Assembly: GCA_951640195.1 (NCBI GenBank)
Contig: OX621166.1
Location: 2,286,501 to 2,350,500 of the forward strand
Origin: Porpolomopsis calyptriformis
Taxonomy: Eukaryota > Basidiomycota > Agaricomycetes > Agaricales > Hygrophoraceae
Length of the DNA: 64,000 bases
Reading direction: 5' to 3'
Shown: piece after piece, positions 43,783 through 55,569 of the stretch
Layout: every line of letters begins with the position of its first letter
Position numbering within the stretch: the stretch's first letter is position 1
Notes under the pieces: model-generated
The model's input: the letters and a program-made list of their open reading frames with translations, nothing else
What the model was told of the DNA's origin: nothing
Database searches by the model: none
Program-made: the position numbers and the translations under genes

Positions 43783-45210
43783 TCAAAATCGTCCATCAGT
43801 CCTTGGTCGAGAATGAATCAGCAATCCCTCATCAAACTGGTCCGTGCTGCTGTCTTCCGCGAGGTGATAGCGCAGGCCACTCGCTTTGGCCGGATTATGT
43901 GTCAAGATGGGTTGTTGGATATCCTCGCTGTACACTGAACCACGGGGACTAAAGCCCCCTTGGCTACCGTTCCGCGGAAGAGAAAGGATAGAATCTGCCG
44001 TCTCACGCATCTGTCGGATGTTTTCATGGAAGGTCATCTGCGGGTAAGATTGATTCAGCGTGAGCATGAACACCACCAAGTAGCTTAAAAAAGGCTGACT
44101 TGTTCACGCATGTACTGCGCACGCTTCTCTCGCTCTTTCTCGCGGTGTCGACGGTGCAAAAAGAAGAGCGTAACAAGGATCACGATCATGCCTAAGTTGA
44201 CCACGGGTGAATGATCAGTCCTCGTTCGCGCACATGGATGGGCATCCACCGACCTCCAAAAATCCCGATCCCAACAACAGCATATATCCAGGTCGCAAAG
44301 TGATTGGGTGCGCTGGCACTCTTCCCACAAACACCACTGGGCTGACAATTAAACGAGGCACATCTACAAGAGCGATTCAGCGGGCTTGATAAGCTCGTGA
44401 GAATGGGCATCACACACTCTTTATCGGCGTCACAACCAACGTTCAGATCTTTCTGCTGCATGCACACTTTTTGTTGAGAATCACAGTACAGCCCCAACTT
44501 GCAGTTCCCACTGTGGTGGATTAATGGTCAGATACACATTAAAGTGGATGAGACGAGCGAGCGAGGACTAACCGAGAGACAATATCAATAAATTCTTCGC
44601 CATTTGTCCCATAGGCGATGTACGCAGTATTTTCCACAACACAAGACTGTCCGACTGTTGCGTTAGACCACCTGCAAAAGGAACGTGAGGGTGCCATCAA
44701 TATCCGGTAGACAGTGGTGAACTTACATGCACACATTATTGATGCATACGGAGCCGTTGACATTAAGGCCCTTGCCAGAGAAATCGGCAAGCTGGGCAAA
44801 ATCAGGAGGGGGTTGACATTGATCTGGGCGCTTGCCTGTCAGCATAAGGATGTGCATCGTTTCGATCCTATCGTACCATCACGGTTTAGCTGGCAGGGGC
44901 TGCCGACGGCTAGCAATGGCTGACAGGCATCCATCTCATCTGGACAGAAGTTACCGGATTTGCAGAGTGGTGGGAGGTTGGACGAGTCCTGGGCGTATCC
45001 AAAGGGGAAGATGTCCCTTCTGCAGCCTTTGAGCAAGCAAGTCGAGTTCGAGGCGCAGTAGGTGACCGAGTCACAGTCAGAGAAGAATTGATATGTGCCA
45101 ACCTGAAGACGGTTGTTGGCGACATTGCAAGCGCCCCCTTTGCTGACGCTTCCTGCGGTGACAAGGGTGGAGAAAGTTAGAAAAACAAATGATAGTGGAA
45201 GTAAATGCAT
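43783..45210 (-). CDS. Cysteine-rich single-pass membrane protein
   Basis: Start at 45208-45210: signal peptide MHLLPLSFVFLTFSTLVTAG. The ectodomain has many Cys in short loops (GGACNVANNRL, DSVTYCASNSTCLLKGCRRD, NVNGSVCINNVCM, GLYCDSQQKVCMQQKDLNVG, FNCQPSGVCGKSA), then one membrane helix spliced from ATWIYAVVGIGIFGG and MIVILVTLFFL, followed by a basic stop-transfer (HRRHREKEREKR) and a cytoplasmic tail of about 100 residues ending RPRTDGRF. About seven exons. The topology is that of a type I receptor or cell-surface anchor, but I recognise no family. Confidence 0.8.
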
Positions 45211-45874
45211 CGGCGAGGGAGGTATCTAATGGTATGAGGGTAAGATGGGTGCCTTTTAGTACTAAATGGCAACGAGCGGCTGTCAGTGTTTCGGAGTTTT
45301 AAATTCGCTGATATATTTTAGCTTCCGATCCGTTACCCCTGACGGTGACTGCATTGGGTTTGGTTTTTAACTTATTTTGAGAGGCCTCAAAAAAGGCTTT
45401 CATAGAATAACATAACCGCCCGTTTTTTTTTTTCTGCAGGTTTTATCTCCAGTTGGTCCTGTCCAGAAATGCTTTCCCTTTCCGTCGATCAAATCCTCTT
45501 CGCTGGAGGTACCGATGTACTTCTGCTCCAAATCGGCTTACCCGGTACTGTTACGCTTCAATTCGGTTTGTTTTGTGATGTGCCGTCTTTACCGGTGTGG
45601 TTGATGCTGTACATCCTTGGTACTGGATACTTAAACTACCGTCTCCCTTGCCTTGTCTAGACTTGCACCTCGTAGACTTAGTCAAAGATTGATATTGTTG
45701 CTACCAGCATGAGTTACGAGGTATCTCATAACAAGACATGGTAAACACTTAAACCCCAGAAAGATCTCAAAATTATCACAATGTTACCTAAAAGGATAGG
45801 GAAACCTGAGCCCTCTGTCTCTAAGAACGATCAAGTATCAAACATACCTTAGCAGTTGATCTACCGTCGACAGC
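45211..45874. other. Intergenic
   Basis: Upstream of the Cys-rich gene and downstream of the Pro-rich gene. A short T run near 45424. No gene seen. Confidence 0.4.
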
Positions 45875-47704
45875 CTACGCTGAGGGTGTAGCAGCAGCAG
45901 ATGTCAACGACTCGTTCGAAGACTTATGGTGCTCCTTCTCCTCCCTGTCAAGCTTTGCTTGAACACGAGCCCGCGCACCAGGGGACCCCACCCCGGTATT
46001 CTGAGGACTAGCGATACTTGTCGGTACAGCGCTGGCGCCCGCCGATGGAACAAGTCCGCCCATCGCGGGGCCACCGAGCGCAGATTGGGACGGCGGCAAA
46101 CTTCCCGCAAGAGCAGAAGGTCCAACAGCAATGTTATTCGGTGGAGTCGGGATGGCAGGAGGGGCCACGTTAGAGCCGAACCACGCGTTCACGGGAGGGA
46201 CAGTGGGAGGCGGAACAACGCCCATGCTAGAGGGTGGCAAGTTCGTCATAGCAGGGGGAAGTGCAACATTCGGTGGGCTCGTAACACTAGGTGGCAAGTT
46301 CGTCATGGCGGGGGGAACTGCGACGTTTGATGGGCTCATAACGCTGGGAGGCAAGTTCGCCATGGGAGGGGAAAGTGCGCCATTTGATGGGCTCATAACG
46401 CTGGGAGGCAAGTTCGCCATGGGAGGGGAAAGTGCGCCATTTGATGAGCTCATAACACTCGGGGGAGCAACATTGTTGTTAGGTTGGGCAAGCGCGTACG
46501 GGGGAACCACGGCGGAAGGGGGGCTCGACAGGGAAGCAGGGGGGGGCATAACACATGTCGGAAGGGATGCCATGATGGATGCTACTACACTGGGAGGAAG
46601 GACCGCATTAGGAGGGATAACCATGCTGGATGGAACGGCGACGACCGAAGTCCCTGCACCAACGGGAGGGGGAAGCATGCTTGGAAGGGCAGCAGCGTTG
46701 TTTGGAAGAGCAGTAGTCATTGCCGCATTTGGAGGGGCTAAAGAAGGAGGCAGGACTGCGCTGGGAACCGAAGGCGGGCCTTGGATAACGGAACTCATGG
46801 GAGGCAGAATAGCATTGGGACTGCCCGCCATACCTGGGGGGGGCGGTGAGATTGCGGAAGAACCCATTGCGTTGTTCGAGCTTGGAGGGCCATTGGGAGG
46901 AAGAACTGTGCCAGAGGGAAGAGGGGGAACAGAAGTCATGAGTGCTCCCGGGAGGGCTGAATTTCCCATAGGACCATTCAAAGATGGAAGACCGGTTGGA
47001 GGAAGGAGAGCACTAGGAGGGACGACTACGCCAGATGGAATGGTGGAACTGGGCATGCCCGCTAGCCCGGCAGGGGGGACATTAGCTGGGGGAGGCCCTG
47101 GGGGAGGGGGATTACCCGGAGCCATCACGCCATTTGGAGGGATTACTGCATTAGGTGGGATCGTGGCAGTGGCCGAAGGTGGGAAAGCAGCATTGGGAGG
47201 AGCTGCTAATGCACTCGGAATACCACCAGGAGGCATGGTAGCAACTGGGATATTCGCGGAGGACAGGCTAGCAATGACGGCGGTGACACCTGCCATAGCA
47301 CCCGCCACAGCACCCTGGTAAGCAGAACCATATTGATCCTTGTGTTTGTGGCGTCGATAGACAGTGTGAGGCTCTCGCTTTTCGACCTGTCGTCCGGGCA
47401 ACGAGTTCTCTCGAGCATCTGGCGAGTTAGTTTTTGCGTTACGCCTAGGGAATACAAGCTTTAAATTTACAACTTGTCATGAAACGCAGTCGGTAACTCA
47501 CGCAATCAGAGATTCGCTGGCACCGAAAGTGAGGGCGCGAGCAATGACTCTCTCCAATCCGTTTGCACTTCCACTGGGAGAGAAAAGATTATATTCAATT
47601 GCTGAAAAAGAGGGGAAAGAGAAGTACCTCAAAGGCAAGGCATAGGACGATGTAGCCGCATTGAGGATCAAAGCAATGGCAATTGCAGAAGTTGTGTGGA
47701 CCAT
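45875..47704 (-). CDS. Secreted proline-rich repeat protein
   Basis: Start at 47702-47704: signal peptide MVHTTSAIAIALILNAATSS. An intron (about 47577-47627) joins LPL to SGSANGLERVIARALTFGAS; another (about 47413-47503) leads to GRQVEKREPHTVYRRHKHKD. That segment has a Lys-Arg pair that Kex2-type proteases cleave. The remaining about 480 residues are Pro/Ala/Ser/Asn-rich (PPNAVIPPNGVMAPG and similar) with a 19-residue tandem repeat (MANLPPSVMSPSNGALSPP). The C-terminus is charged (LDREEKEHHKSSNESL). It looks like a cell-wall or matrix protein; no GPI signal seen. Function unknown. Confidence 0.8.
46227..46455. repeat. 57-bp tandem repeat within the Pro-rich gene
   Basis: About four units, the two best identical over nearly the full 57 bp (starting about 46326 and 46383), each encoding 19 residues. 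The unit length is a multiple of three, so copy changes keep the frame. Confidence 0.85.
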
Positions 47705-48428
47705 CGTGAATTAATATCAAGGAAGGAAGTTGGATGTGAAGCCGGTGTCTTGTTGCAAGGAAAGACTCAAAAGTTACTCAGTAACTCAAGCAAGTAGGGA
47801 GGATGAACCGGTGAGCTCTGCTGGGGATTCAAATTGTGGGAGTCACCCATTTATACGAATCCAAAAAGCGTCAAGGGGATTGATTGCGATCATGTGCTGT
47901 GATGTTTCATCATTGCGTGGAAGCGATTGCTAACCAAATCCAGGGTGGCCGTGCCGGCTCCACTCCCCATCGGGAGTCGATCCTTTAAGCTGACGGTGTC
48001 CCAGGCTGAAACTGGTAGGCGGTGCAGTATGATGAGTTGCAAGGCAGAAGAATTCTGCTCACCAACCGTCTCGGTCAATCCCTTGGTGTTGATAGCACAA
48101 CCTGGAGTCCTGACCATACCCGACTCTTCCGGTTGAAATTGTTGTGATGACCGTTGTCAAGTGAAATTCAAAATCCAAAAACAAAGACGGGTACTTACAG
48201 TACCGTTATCACCTCACATAAATTGGAACCATCTCCCGCAGGCTGTACCGCAATGATGTTTCATGGACCTGCTTTTTCATAACTGCACAGGCTGAGTTCT
48301 CTCATCGCCTCGAATGATCAACATAAATAAGGTTTCCGAATATTCTCACTCCGACTGAAACGCGCTTTGAAACTCCGCATTAATGAAACGCGCTTCGCGT
48401 CTCTCATCTGAGTGCAGTACGATTAGAC
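47705..48428 (+). promoter_or_regulatory. Upstream region of MCM2 with paired ACGCG motifs
   Basis: 724 bp without a gene. The motif GAAACGCGCTT occurs twice (about 48357-48367 and 48385-48395), 30-70 bp upstream of the MCM2 start. The core ACGCG is that of MluI cell-cycle boxes bound by MBF, which drive G1/S genes such as MCMs. Confidence 0.6.
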
Positions 48429-51400
48429 ATGGTATTCACATTCTCTTTGCCCTCGTCATGTCGTCTAAAAGCAAGCCATTTCTAGTCTCAGCACACCCCT
48501 CGTGGATCAAAACGCGCCCGATCTCCCTCACGTGCGACTGGCTCTTCCCCACCGCTTCATGAAGATTCCCGCTCTTCCTTGCCGCCATCATCGCCCGCGC
48601 CATTTTCAGACACTGAGGACAGCGTAGACGACAGAGATGCGATCAGGAACGTCGGAGACGATGACGATGACGAAGGCGAGGATTTGTTCGCTGACAATGT
48701 TTTGGAGGAGTGAGCAGGTTTTCTGTCTTTCTGTCGCGTCCAGTCGTTCATTATGTGTTTCAGGGACTATGCTCCAAATAAACTACTCGATCAATACTCT
48801 GACTCTGGCATTAACGACGAGGACTTGCCAGAATTATCCCTCAGCGCTCGACGCGCCGCTGAAGCAAAGATGGCGCGAAGAGACCGCACGGAAAAGGCAG
48901 GGAGGCGTGGTATGCGTGCGGCCCGCCGGAGTCGACACGAATTCTTCGATAGTGACGATGCTGGTGATGAACTCGACGGAGGGTTGGACATCGCGAGCAT
49001 GCCCAGGCGTACGCGAAGACAATACGACGAACGCCGTGATTTAGACGACCTTGATGGCGTCGAAGACGTATGCCATGTTTGATTTTCGCCGATAGCTGAT
49101 GTTGACAACCTGTCTTCCAGGAAATACCTCTCGAACAGCTGAGCGATATCAAAGCCAAGTCGATCGTAGAATGGATAGCAAACGACCGAGTCCGGCGCTC
49201 GATTGTCAGACATTTTCGACAATTCCTGATGACATATGTTGACGAGCACGGTGCCTCGGTCTATGGACAGCGGATCCGAAATCTCGGAGAAAGTAAGCTA
49301 CTACTTCATACCGCGCCCAACTTGAACTAACAAAATCTTTGAAAAGCAAACTCTGAATCACTTGAGGTATCCTATCTACACCTGGCAATCTCTAAACCGA
49401 TCCTTGCCTACTTTCTCACCAACTCTCCCTCTGCAATGTTGGGCATCTTTGATGAGGTTGCCCTTTCGGCCATACTTGTATATTATCCCTCCTACGAGCG
49501 CATTCACTCGGAGGTACACGTCCGAATCTCTGACCTCCCTCTCAGTTTGTCACTACGGGATCTCCGCGGCTCCCATCTCAACAACCTCATACGTGTCTCT
49601 GGTGTGGTCACGAGACGCAGCGGCCTGTTTCCCCAGTTGAAATATGTCAAATTCGATTGCCGGAAATGCGGTGCAGTGCTGGGTCCCTTCTACCAGGATG
49701 CGACAAAGGAGGTCAAGATCAGCTATTGCCCAAACTGCGAGTTTAAAGGACCGTTCACGGTGAACTCTGAACAGGTGAGCCTAGTTCTGAATCCCCTCCA
49801 CTCAAGTCTCATGTCATTTTAGACGATATATCGAAATTACCAAAGGATGACTCTACAGGAATCTCCTGGGTCCGTTCCGGCTGGTCGTTTGCCCCGCCAC
49901 CGTGAAGTGGTCCTCCTATGGGATCTCATTGACACAGCAAAACCGGGTGACGAAGTTGTGAGTAGAACAAGTTATAATTTCCTTCACGACCTTGACTGCT
50001 TTTATAGGAAATTACGGGGATTTATCGAAACAATTTTGATGCTGCTCTCAACTCCAAGAATGGCTTCCCGGTTTTTTCCACTATCATTGAAGCAAACCAT
50101 GTCAACCGAAAGGAGGACTTGTTTGCTGCATTCCGGCTCACGGAGGAGGACGAAAAGGAAATACTCGCCCTTGCTCGGGACGAACGGATCCGCAAACGCA
50201 TCATCAAATCCATCGCGCCTTCCATCTATGGACACGAGGATATTAAAACCGCCCTCGCCCTCTCGCTTTTCGGGGGAGAATCGAAGGACATCAAACGCAA
50301 GCATCGCATCCGCGGAGATATCAACGTTTTGCTCCTGGGCGATCCGGGCACTGCCAAATCACAGTTCCTCAAGTACGTCGAAAAGACGGCGCACCGGTCG
50401 GTGTTCGCCACTGGCCAGGGGGCCTCTGCAGTCGGTCTGACGGCGAGTGTACGCAAGGACCCGGTGACGAGAGAGTGGACACTGGAAGGCGGTGCGCTGG
50501 TGCTGGCAGACAAAGGCACTTGCCTAATCGACGAATTCGACAAGATGAACGATACGGACCGGACGTCTATCCACGAAGCCATGGAGCAGCAATCCATTTC
50601 CATCTCCAAGGCAGGTATCGTCACAACCCTGCAAGCGCGTTGTGCGATTATAGCCGCTGCAAATCCCATCAGGGGACGATACAACCCGACGATTCCGTTC
50701 CAGCAGAATGTCGAACTGACCGAACCCATCTTGTCGCGATTCGATGTGTTATGCGTCGTAAAAGACGGCGTGGATCCCGTCAAAGACGAGTTGCTCGCAA
50801 AGTTCGTGGTGGGTAGCCATTTGAGAAGTCATCCGGAATTTGAGAAGGAGAAGGACGAAATGGATGTGGGAACATTGCTGGACGCTGATGTGAGTCCGCC
50901 TCTCCCCGCTTTCTGTTAGGTCGTTATCTGAAATCTTGCGCCTTCCAGCTGATCCCCCAGGATGTCCTTCGGAAATATATCAGGTATGCACGGGACAAAA
51001 TCAAGCCCAAGTTGTACGACATGGACCAGGAGAAGCTCTCTCGCCTTTTCGCCGATCTCCGGCGAGAGTCTTTAGCTACGGGATCGTATCCCGTCACAGT
51101 CAGACATTTGGAGAGCATGATCCGTATGGCCGAGGCGAGCGCGAGGATGGCACTGAGGGAGTACGTACGCCCCGACGACATCGATCTATCCATCAGCGTT
51201 GCCGTTGAAAGCTTTGTCAACGCGCAGAAGCTGAGTATCAAGAGAACATTGCAAAGGGTGAGATTTTCCGCTCCTCCGACCTATCTTACAGCCAACGCTG
51301 ACGACTCTGACGTCTTTACAGGGATTCAGGAAGTACCTGACTCAAGCAAAGGACCACGAGGAGCTGTTGGCATTCTTGCTAGGCCAAATCATCAAGGACA

Positions 51401-51650
51401 AGGCCCGTTTTTACCAATTGCAGCGATACCACCAGCCGGACCTTATCACCGTCAAAGTGTCTGAACTAGAAGAACGGGTATGGCCACCTACCTATCTGTG
51501 CGTATGTGCAAGATAATTGACGTGTTCGTTCACTAGGCAAAGGAACACGATATCTTCGACGTGTCGGCTTTCCTGCGGGGAAAATTGTTCAGTGCGAACG
51601 GGTATGAGATGAACGGAGGTAGTATAGAGAAAAAATTCAAAAAGAATTAG
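48429..51650 (+). CDS. MCM2: MCM2, replicative helicase subunit
   Basis: Subunit of the MCM2-7 DNA helicase. The only frame-consistent start I find is an ATG at 48429 cut directly by an intron (48432-48485), giving [21 protein letters not shown], then the acidic N-terminus ([18 protein letters not shown]). Zinc motif: [12 protein letters not shown]...YCPNC. MCM AAA+ core: Walker [21 protein letters not shown], Walker [21 protein letters not shown], sensor region [18 protein letters not shown], arginine finger [18 protein letters not shown]. It ends [12 protein letters not shown] at 51648-51650. About nine introns. Full family length and identity unambiguous; the exact N-terminus is inferred. 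Confidence 0.95.
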
Positions 51651-52047
51651 GACATCCACCAATGATGCCCCTTCTCACCGTGATGGTTTACGTCCTCAAT
51701 TTATCTACCGCGACTCGTCAGACCTGTCTTTCCGTTCCCTTGTATTTGAAATTTGTATTTGATTCCGCCCCGGACGATATTTAGTGAGCCAAGGACAGAG
51801 CCTAGCATTGAATATTTCGTGCAATATTATTATGAACATCTAGCAAGGAATACAACCAAGAAATATGGGTCAAAAATATACAGATATGTACTTCTCTCAG
51901 TAATGACGGGCCCCGCATATTGGTTCGGATGTGCAACACTCTCGTCCATCCACCTCATCTCCCTTCGTTGCCCCATAACCACCATACGTGATCTCGAAAA
52001 CCCGCGTACACGCAACATTGTAGTGTCCCAACTGAGCCGGGTCCACC
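51651..52047. other. Intergenic, convergent 3' ends
   Basis: AT-rich 3' flank of MCM2. An open frame at 51753-52082 on the plus strand has no coding character and overlaps the gene on the other strand. Confidence 0.4.
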
Positions 52048-52532
52048 CTACTTACCAGGGGTGTTTCTCAGCCGTCTGGTAACTAGGAAAGCCAGGTCCT
52101 GAATAGCCAAAAAAAAATACACACATTATAAATCAAAGAGCGACGATTGAACGAGCTCGGCGGACACATACTATCACTATGGGCTGAAGGCGCATCGTCC
52201 GCCCCATCTCGTGTTCTCGCGGGCCAAATATGGCTTGGAGGAGGTTGGCTAGGCTGGACTCTTCGGCAAAAGACTAAAAGAGATTAGTTAAATCATATTA
52301 ATGAAGAAGTATGGAATTTACATTTGCCGGAGGTGAGTTCTTAATCGAGGTTCCATTGAGAACTGAGCTGGCTTGAGGGATGACCTCAATACTGTGACGC
52401 AAATGGGGGGTATACCTCCCATAAGGATGGAAGCGCAAAAGATGAGAAACCCGATACGCCGGGAGGCGCATGGTGTACCCATTCTGGCCGGAGAAGGCAG
52501 GGGGGGGTCGGTCGGTGGAGGAATGGTTCATG
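52048..52532 (-). CDS. Small hypothetical protein, three exons
   Basis: Start at 52530-52532: MNHSSTDRPPPAFSGQNGYT, then MRLPAYRVSHLLRFHPYGRY and STIEV-like sequence. An intron with a TAACTAAT branch site (about 52275-52322) leads to SFAEESSLANLLQAIFGPRE; a second intron (about 52101-52174) leads to DLAFLVTRRLRNTPGK and a stop at 52048-52050. About 115 residues, basic. Good splice signals support it, but no family recognised. Confidence 0.5.
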
Positions 52533-52764
52533 GTTGAAGGAGTGGTTGTTGAAAAAAAAAGCGAGCAGGCATTAAATAGCAAGAAAAAAGGACGAAAAAT
52601 GAAGAAAAAAAGATGAATCAGGACCTAGACCCTCACCGAAATAGTCGAGCCACCATTCTTAGCTAGTCGCAAACGAGGAATCGGACGACGGGGAACTATG
52701 TTGGGTAAAAAAGTGGCTGAATTCGAAAATATGAGGTAACCCTGACAGAAAGAGGGTCGAGAAA

Positions 52765-53108
52765 TTAGGAAATGCTTCCGTCCTCCACCACGCCGAATTT
52801 CACTGGGCTCTCCGACACCTCTCTGAGGCTGACGTGCAAGAACGGGACCATGGTCGTGTCTCTCAGCAGTGAATGGATCACTCGAAAGATCTCAAAAGCT
52901 ACGGGAGTCCCTAGCTTGCCACCATCGAGAACGTTTGGCATTTGCAAAACGATGATGTGTGGCTAGCGATCGCCCCCGTTAGATTTGGAGATCCTCCGGT
53001 GGCAAATACTTCAGTTGAAACTGCAACACTCTGGCTGGTATCCTTCCACCTATGAAGACACCAACGCGGACGGTCCACATCCCCAGGTCGGTCGCCCGAG
53101 GAGGCCAT
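52765..53108 (-). CDS. Small hypothetical protein, two exons
   Basis: Start at 53106-53108 (MASSGDRPGDVDRPRWCLHR). An intron (about 52965-53012, GTATTT donor, CTAAC branch site, CTAG acceptor) joins SQSVAVSTE to PHIIVLQMPNVLDGGKLGTP, then VAFEIFRVIHSLLRDTTMVP, ending VVEDGSIS. About 97 residues. A good branch site and the more protein-like second exon favour a real gene; function unknown. Confidence 0.4.
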
Positions 53109-54387
53109 ACGCGTGATGTGACATTTGATGTGACATCACGTAGCAGAAAAAGGCGAGTAATTGGCGCCGTTTTGATTGTGAACTCTTGTCCTCAACCCAT
53201 CTCGTATGTCAAATGAAATCCAAAAATAACCAGGCAGCGTGATCAGAACGACAAGGAGGGCTCAACTGCAAGCTCAATATGGGCCCCCCCTTCTCAAAAT
53301 CAACGCCACTCAAGTGGGAAAAACGGACTGACCGGATGACTGCTTCAAGACGCAAATCCTCCGGTGTCAAGGCGGCAGGCAGCCCAAGAAATGGCAAACA
53401 ACATGGAAGAAAGAAACATACCTTATCCGAGCGGTTTGAGCACCCCCTTAGCCCTCTGGACTTCTTGTACGAGAAATGGGTGTGACGCGAACATCCGACA
53501 TTATGGCGATACCCAACGGTGAAAAATGCTGGCACAAGGCCATGAAGATCCAGCGCCAGAAAAGAGTGGATGTCCAGTAAGCCGGTTATGAACCAAGAGA
53601 TGTGACAAGTTTCAGCTGGTGTCAACGCCGATGCTTGAACCCGCCGATCCCAGAGCCATTCAATGGTCTGGTGGCCATTTCAGCCACTAGAATTGAAGCT
53701 GGCTTAGGGGTGAGTGGTGTCGCTACAGAGGGGCCAACGAGCCCCTCTTCGGAGGCCATCCGTTGGGGCGATAAGGCCGTACAGAAAAAATCAACAGCCA
53801 GGATCCGGATGAAAATATGAAGGGCAAGAGACTGAGTGGTGATCTGCCTGTGAAATGTTGTGGTTCGAGGACAGGAAAGGCTGGCCTGTATCAGCCTCTC
53901 TCCCTCGTCGTTTGCCGAAACCCAAACCCCGACTGAAAATTCCCTGGTTGTGCTCTCATATGCTGCCAACGCCCCTTCACCCCTCTCCTCACTCCCCCAC
54001 ACGTCCTCTAGCCTCTCGCCTGCTCAGTTGCCGACCGTGCTCAATTTTAAACCGACTCCTATTGACGACACCAAGCGACAACTCGTCCAGACGATCTCTG
54101 GTTCATCCTCCACCTTCTCGACACCCTACCTTGCCCTGCCGCTCAACTTCTATCCTCCAACCTCACACCTCAAGCCACAACTTCAATTCTGAGCAAAAAA
54201 TCATCCGGCTTTCACGCTCTTGTACAGAAGAAAGGTTGCCAATGTGATCTTGCTCCCCATATTGTTCTAATCGAGCTGTAAAAACAGTCGCGATAATTTT
54301 ATGCAGAGTGATGGACTATTGTAATAAATCTAGACGGAATATATCCTCTCCCATCGACCGAACGAACATCAAGGACGGTTTTAGTCG
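53109..54387. other. Unexplained 1.3-kb stretch
   Basis: No solid gene. It holds the repeated decamer GATGTGACAT (about 53113-53140, with inverted GTGATGT/ACATCAC ends), and a perfect 8-bp hairpin (AGAGGGGC...GCCCCTCT, about 53727-53749). An open frame at 53860-54192 (SPSSFAETQTPTENSLVVLS, then TPIDDTKRQLVQTISGSSST) could be a small gene or an exon; no family recognised. Confidence 0.35.
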
Positions 54388-55401
54388 TCATGAATCCTTG
54401 GAATCCACTTGCTCTAATTTTTTTGAATCATCTGAAGGGCTGGGACTCGGAGGAACGCCCTCGCCCCTCTCGTCTCCTCCCGTGCCACCACCATCCGCGG
54501 AGGAGGGTGTCGTAGTACCACCGTCTTCTCTCTCTGATTCTTCAGACACCTCCTCTTCATCGTCTCTCATGATTTCTGTCCCAGAAACAAACCCAATCAG
54601 CCCCACCCACCGATGCCACCGCAAAGCAACTCACCATCCGCATACACATCCGGATGCTCCCTAAAACAATTCTGCATCGCCTGAAATTTCTCGACGCAAT
54701 TAATGCCCTTGGGCTCATCTTCCGAAAAAACAAAGCACGAGAAGGCCTCTTTGAATTGAGGACCGCATGGCCCGTGTGCCATCCCGCCAAGACACGGGCA
54801 GTCCCAGTTGATTTCACCCGTAGTAGGGTCAAACGCCCCTCCGTTCTCATCGTGCTCGGCACCCTCTTCCTCTTCCCCATCCGACCCCGCCCCCGCTGTA
54901 GCGACGGGCTCGGGTGAGCCTGGTGGTATCGTAAGTGTATCGCTGGGGTGAGACTCCGTTGGGTTAGAGGCAGGCGATGGTAAGGCTTGTTCTGAGACCT
55001 GATCGGCCTGATCCACTTTCTCTTCAGTTTTCTCTTTCACACCGAGAGGTTGAGTTTCCGGTGACGGTGATGGTACAGGGTCTGTATTGATAGATTTTTG
55101 GGATGGCGAGCTACTGCCCGAAGAAGAGTCTACAGGGAGGGCCCATGGCTGTTTGGTAGCTGACGCGTTAAGCAAATTTGAGAAAGAGAAAAAAACAATC
55201 ACAGTTCACAAACTCACGAATATTATTGGATTTCTCATCGAGCACCACTCGTTGACCACCCGTGGTCAAACGCCACGCAAAGTACGCGACTGCGATCGCA
55301 GAGAGCCCGAGACCGACTCGCCGACGGCCGTTCATAGAAGGGCGTGGTGGCACTGCATGTATGCATCTGCGCAATGGCAAGCGCGTGAAAGAACTCTGCA
55401 T
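54388..55401 (-). CDS. MIA40: MIA40/CHCHD4 intermembrane-space import oxidoreductase
   Basis: Oxidises and traps small cysteine proteins entering the mitochondrial intermembrane space. Start at 55399-55401: a basic presequence ([20 protein letters not shown]) then a membrane anchor ([17 protein letters not shown]), the fungal layout. After an intron comes an acidic linker, then the redox CPC in [14 protein letters not shown] and twin CX9C motifs ([11 protein letters not shown] and [11 protein letters not shown]), with [11 protein letters not shown] last intron (about 54575-54637) joins YAD to [18 protein letters not shown] and an acidic Ser/Gly-rich tail ending LEQVDSKDS. Divergent from DUS1. 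Confidence 0.93.
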
Positions 55402-55569
55402 CGTAATGCCTTGAGTCCGGGGTTGAGGCCTGTTGAGGTCGAGGTGGAAGATATCACGACCGTCAAAAATTTGGAAGCCGGGTGAGGCGAATGATGCCGA
55501 ACTTGTCCTCCAGCCACCATTGCTCTCTTCATCCGTCAGGGCGTTTGTGCCTTGAATTTACTTTCAGAA
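55402..55569. promoter_or_regulatory. 168-bp divergent promoter MIA40 / DUS1
   Basis: Start codons are 168 bp apart. No clear TATA box on either side. Confidence 0.5.

Noticed and set aside
46000..47200. Hydrophobin or GPI-anchored wall protein
   Set aside because: No eight-Cys pattern and no C-terminal GPI signal.
46131..47321. Long plus-strand open frame of 396 codons opposite the Pro-rich gene
   Set aside because: It is the mirror of the repetitive Pro/Ala/Ser coding strand; the minus frame has a signal peptide and splice sites, while the plus frame is a Gly-rich shadow.
47340..47410. Pheromone precursor because of the Lys-Arg pair
   Set aside because: No CaaX end and no short repeated peptide between cleavage sites.
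51753..52082. Plus-strand open frame of 109 codons after MCM2
   Set aside because: It overlaps a better-spliced minus-strand gene, has no coding character and no plausible start context.
53630..53700. Possible tRNA or SINE because of TTGAACC next to a hairpin
   Set aside because: Reverse complement has only part of a B box and no A box or cloverleaf could be drawn.
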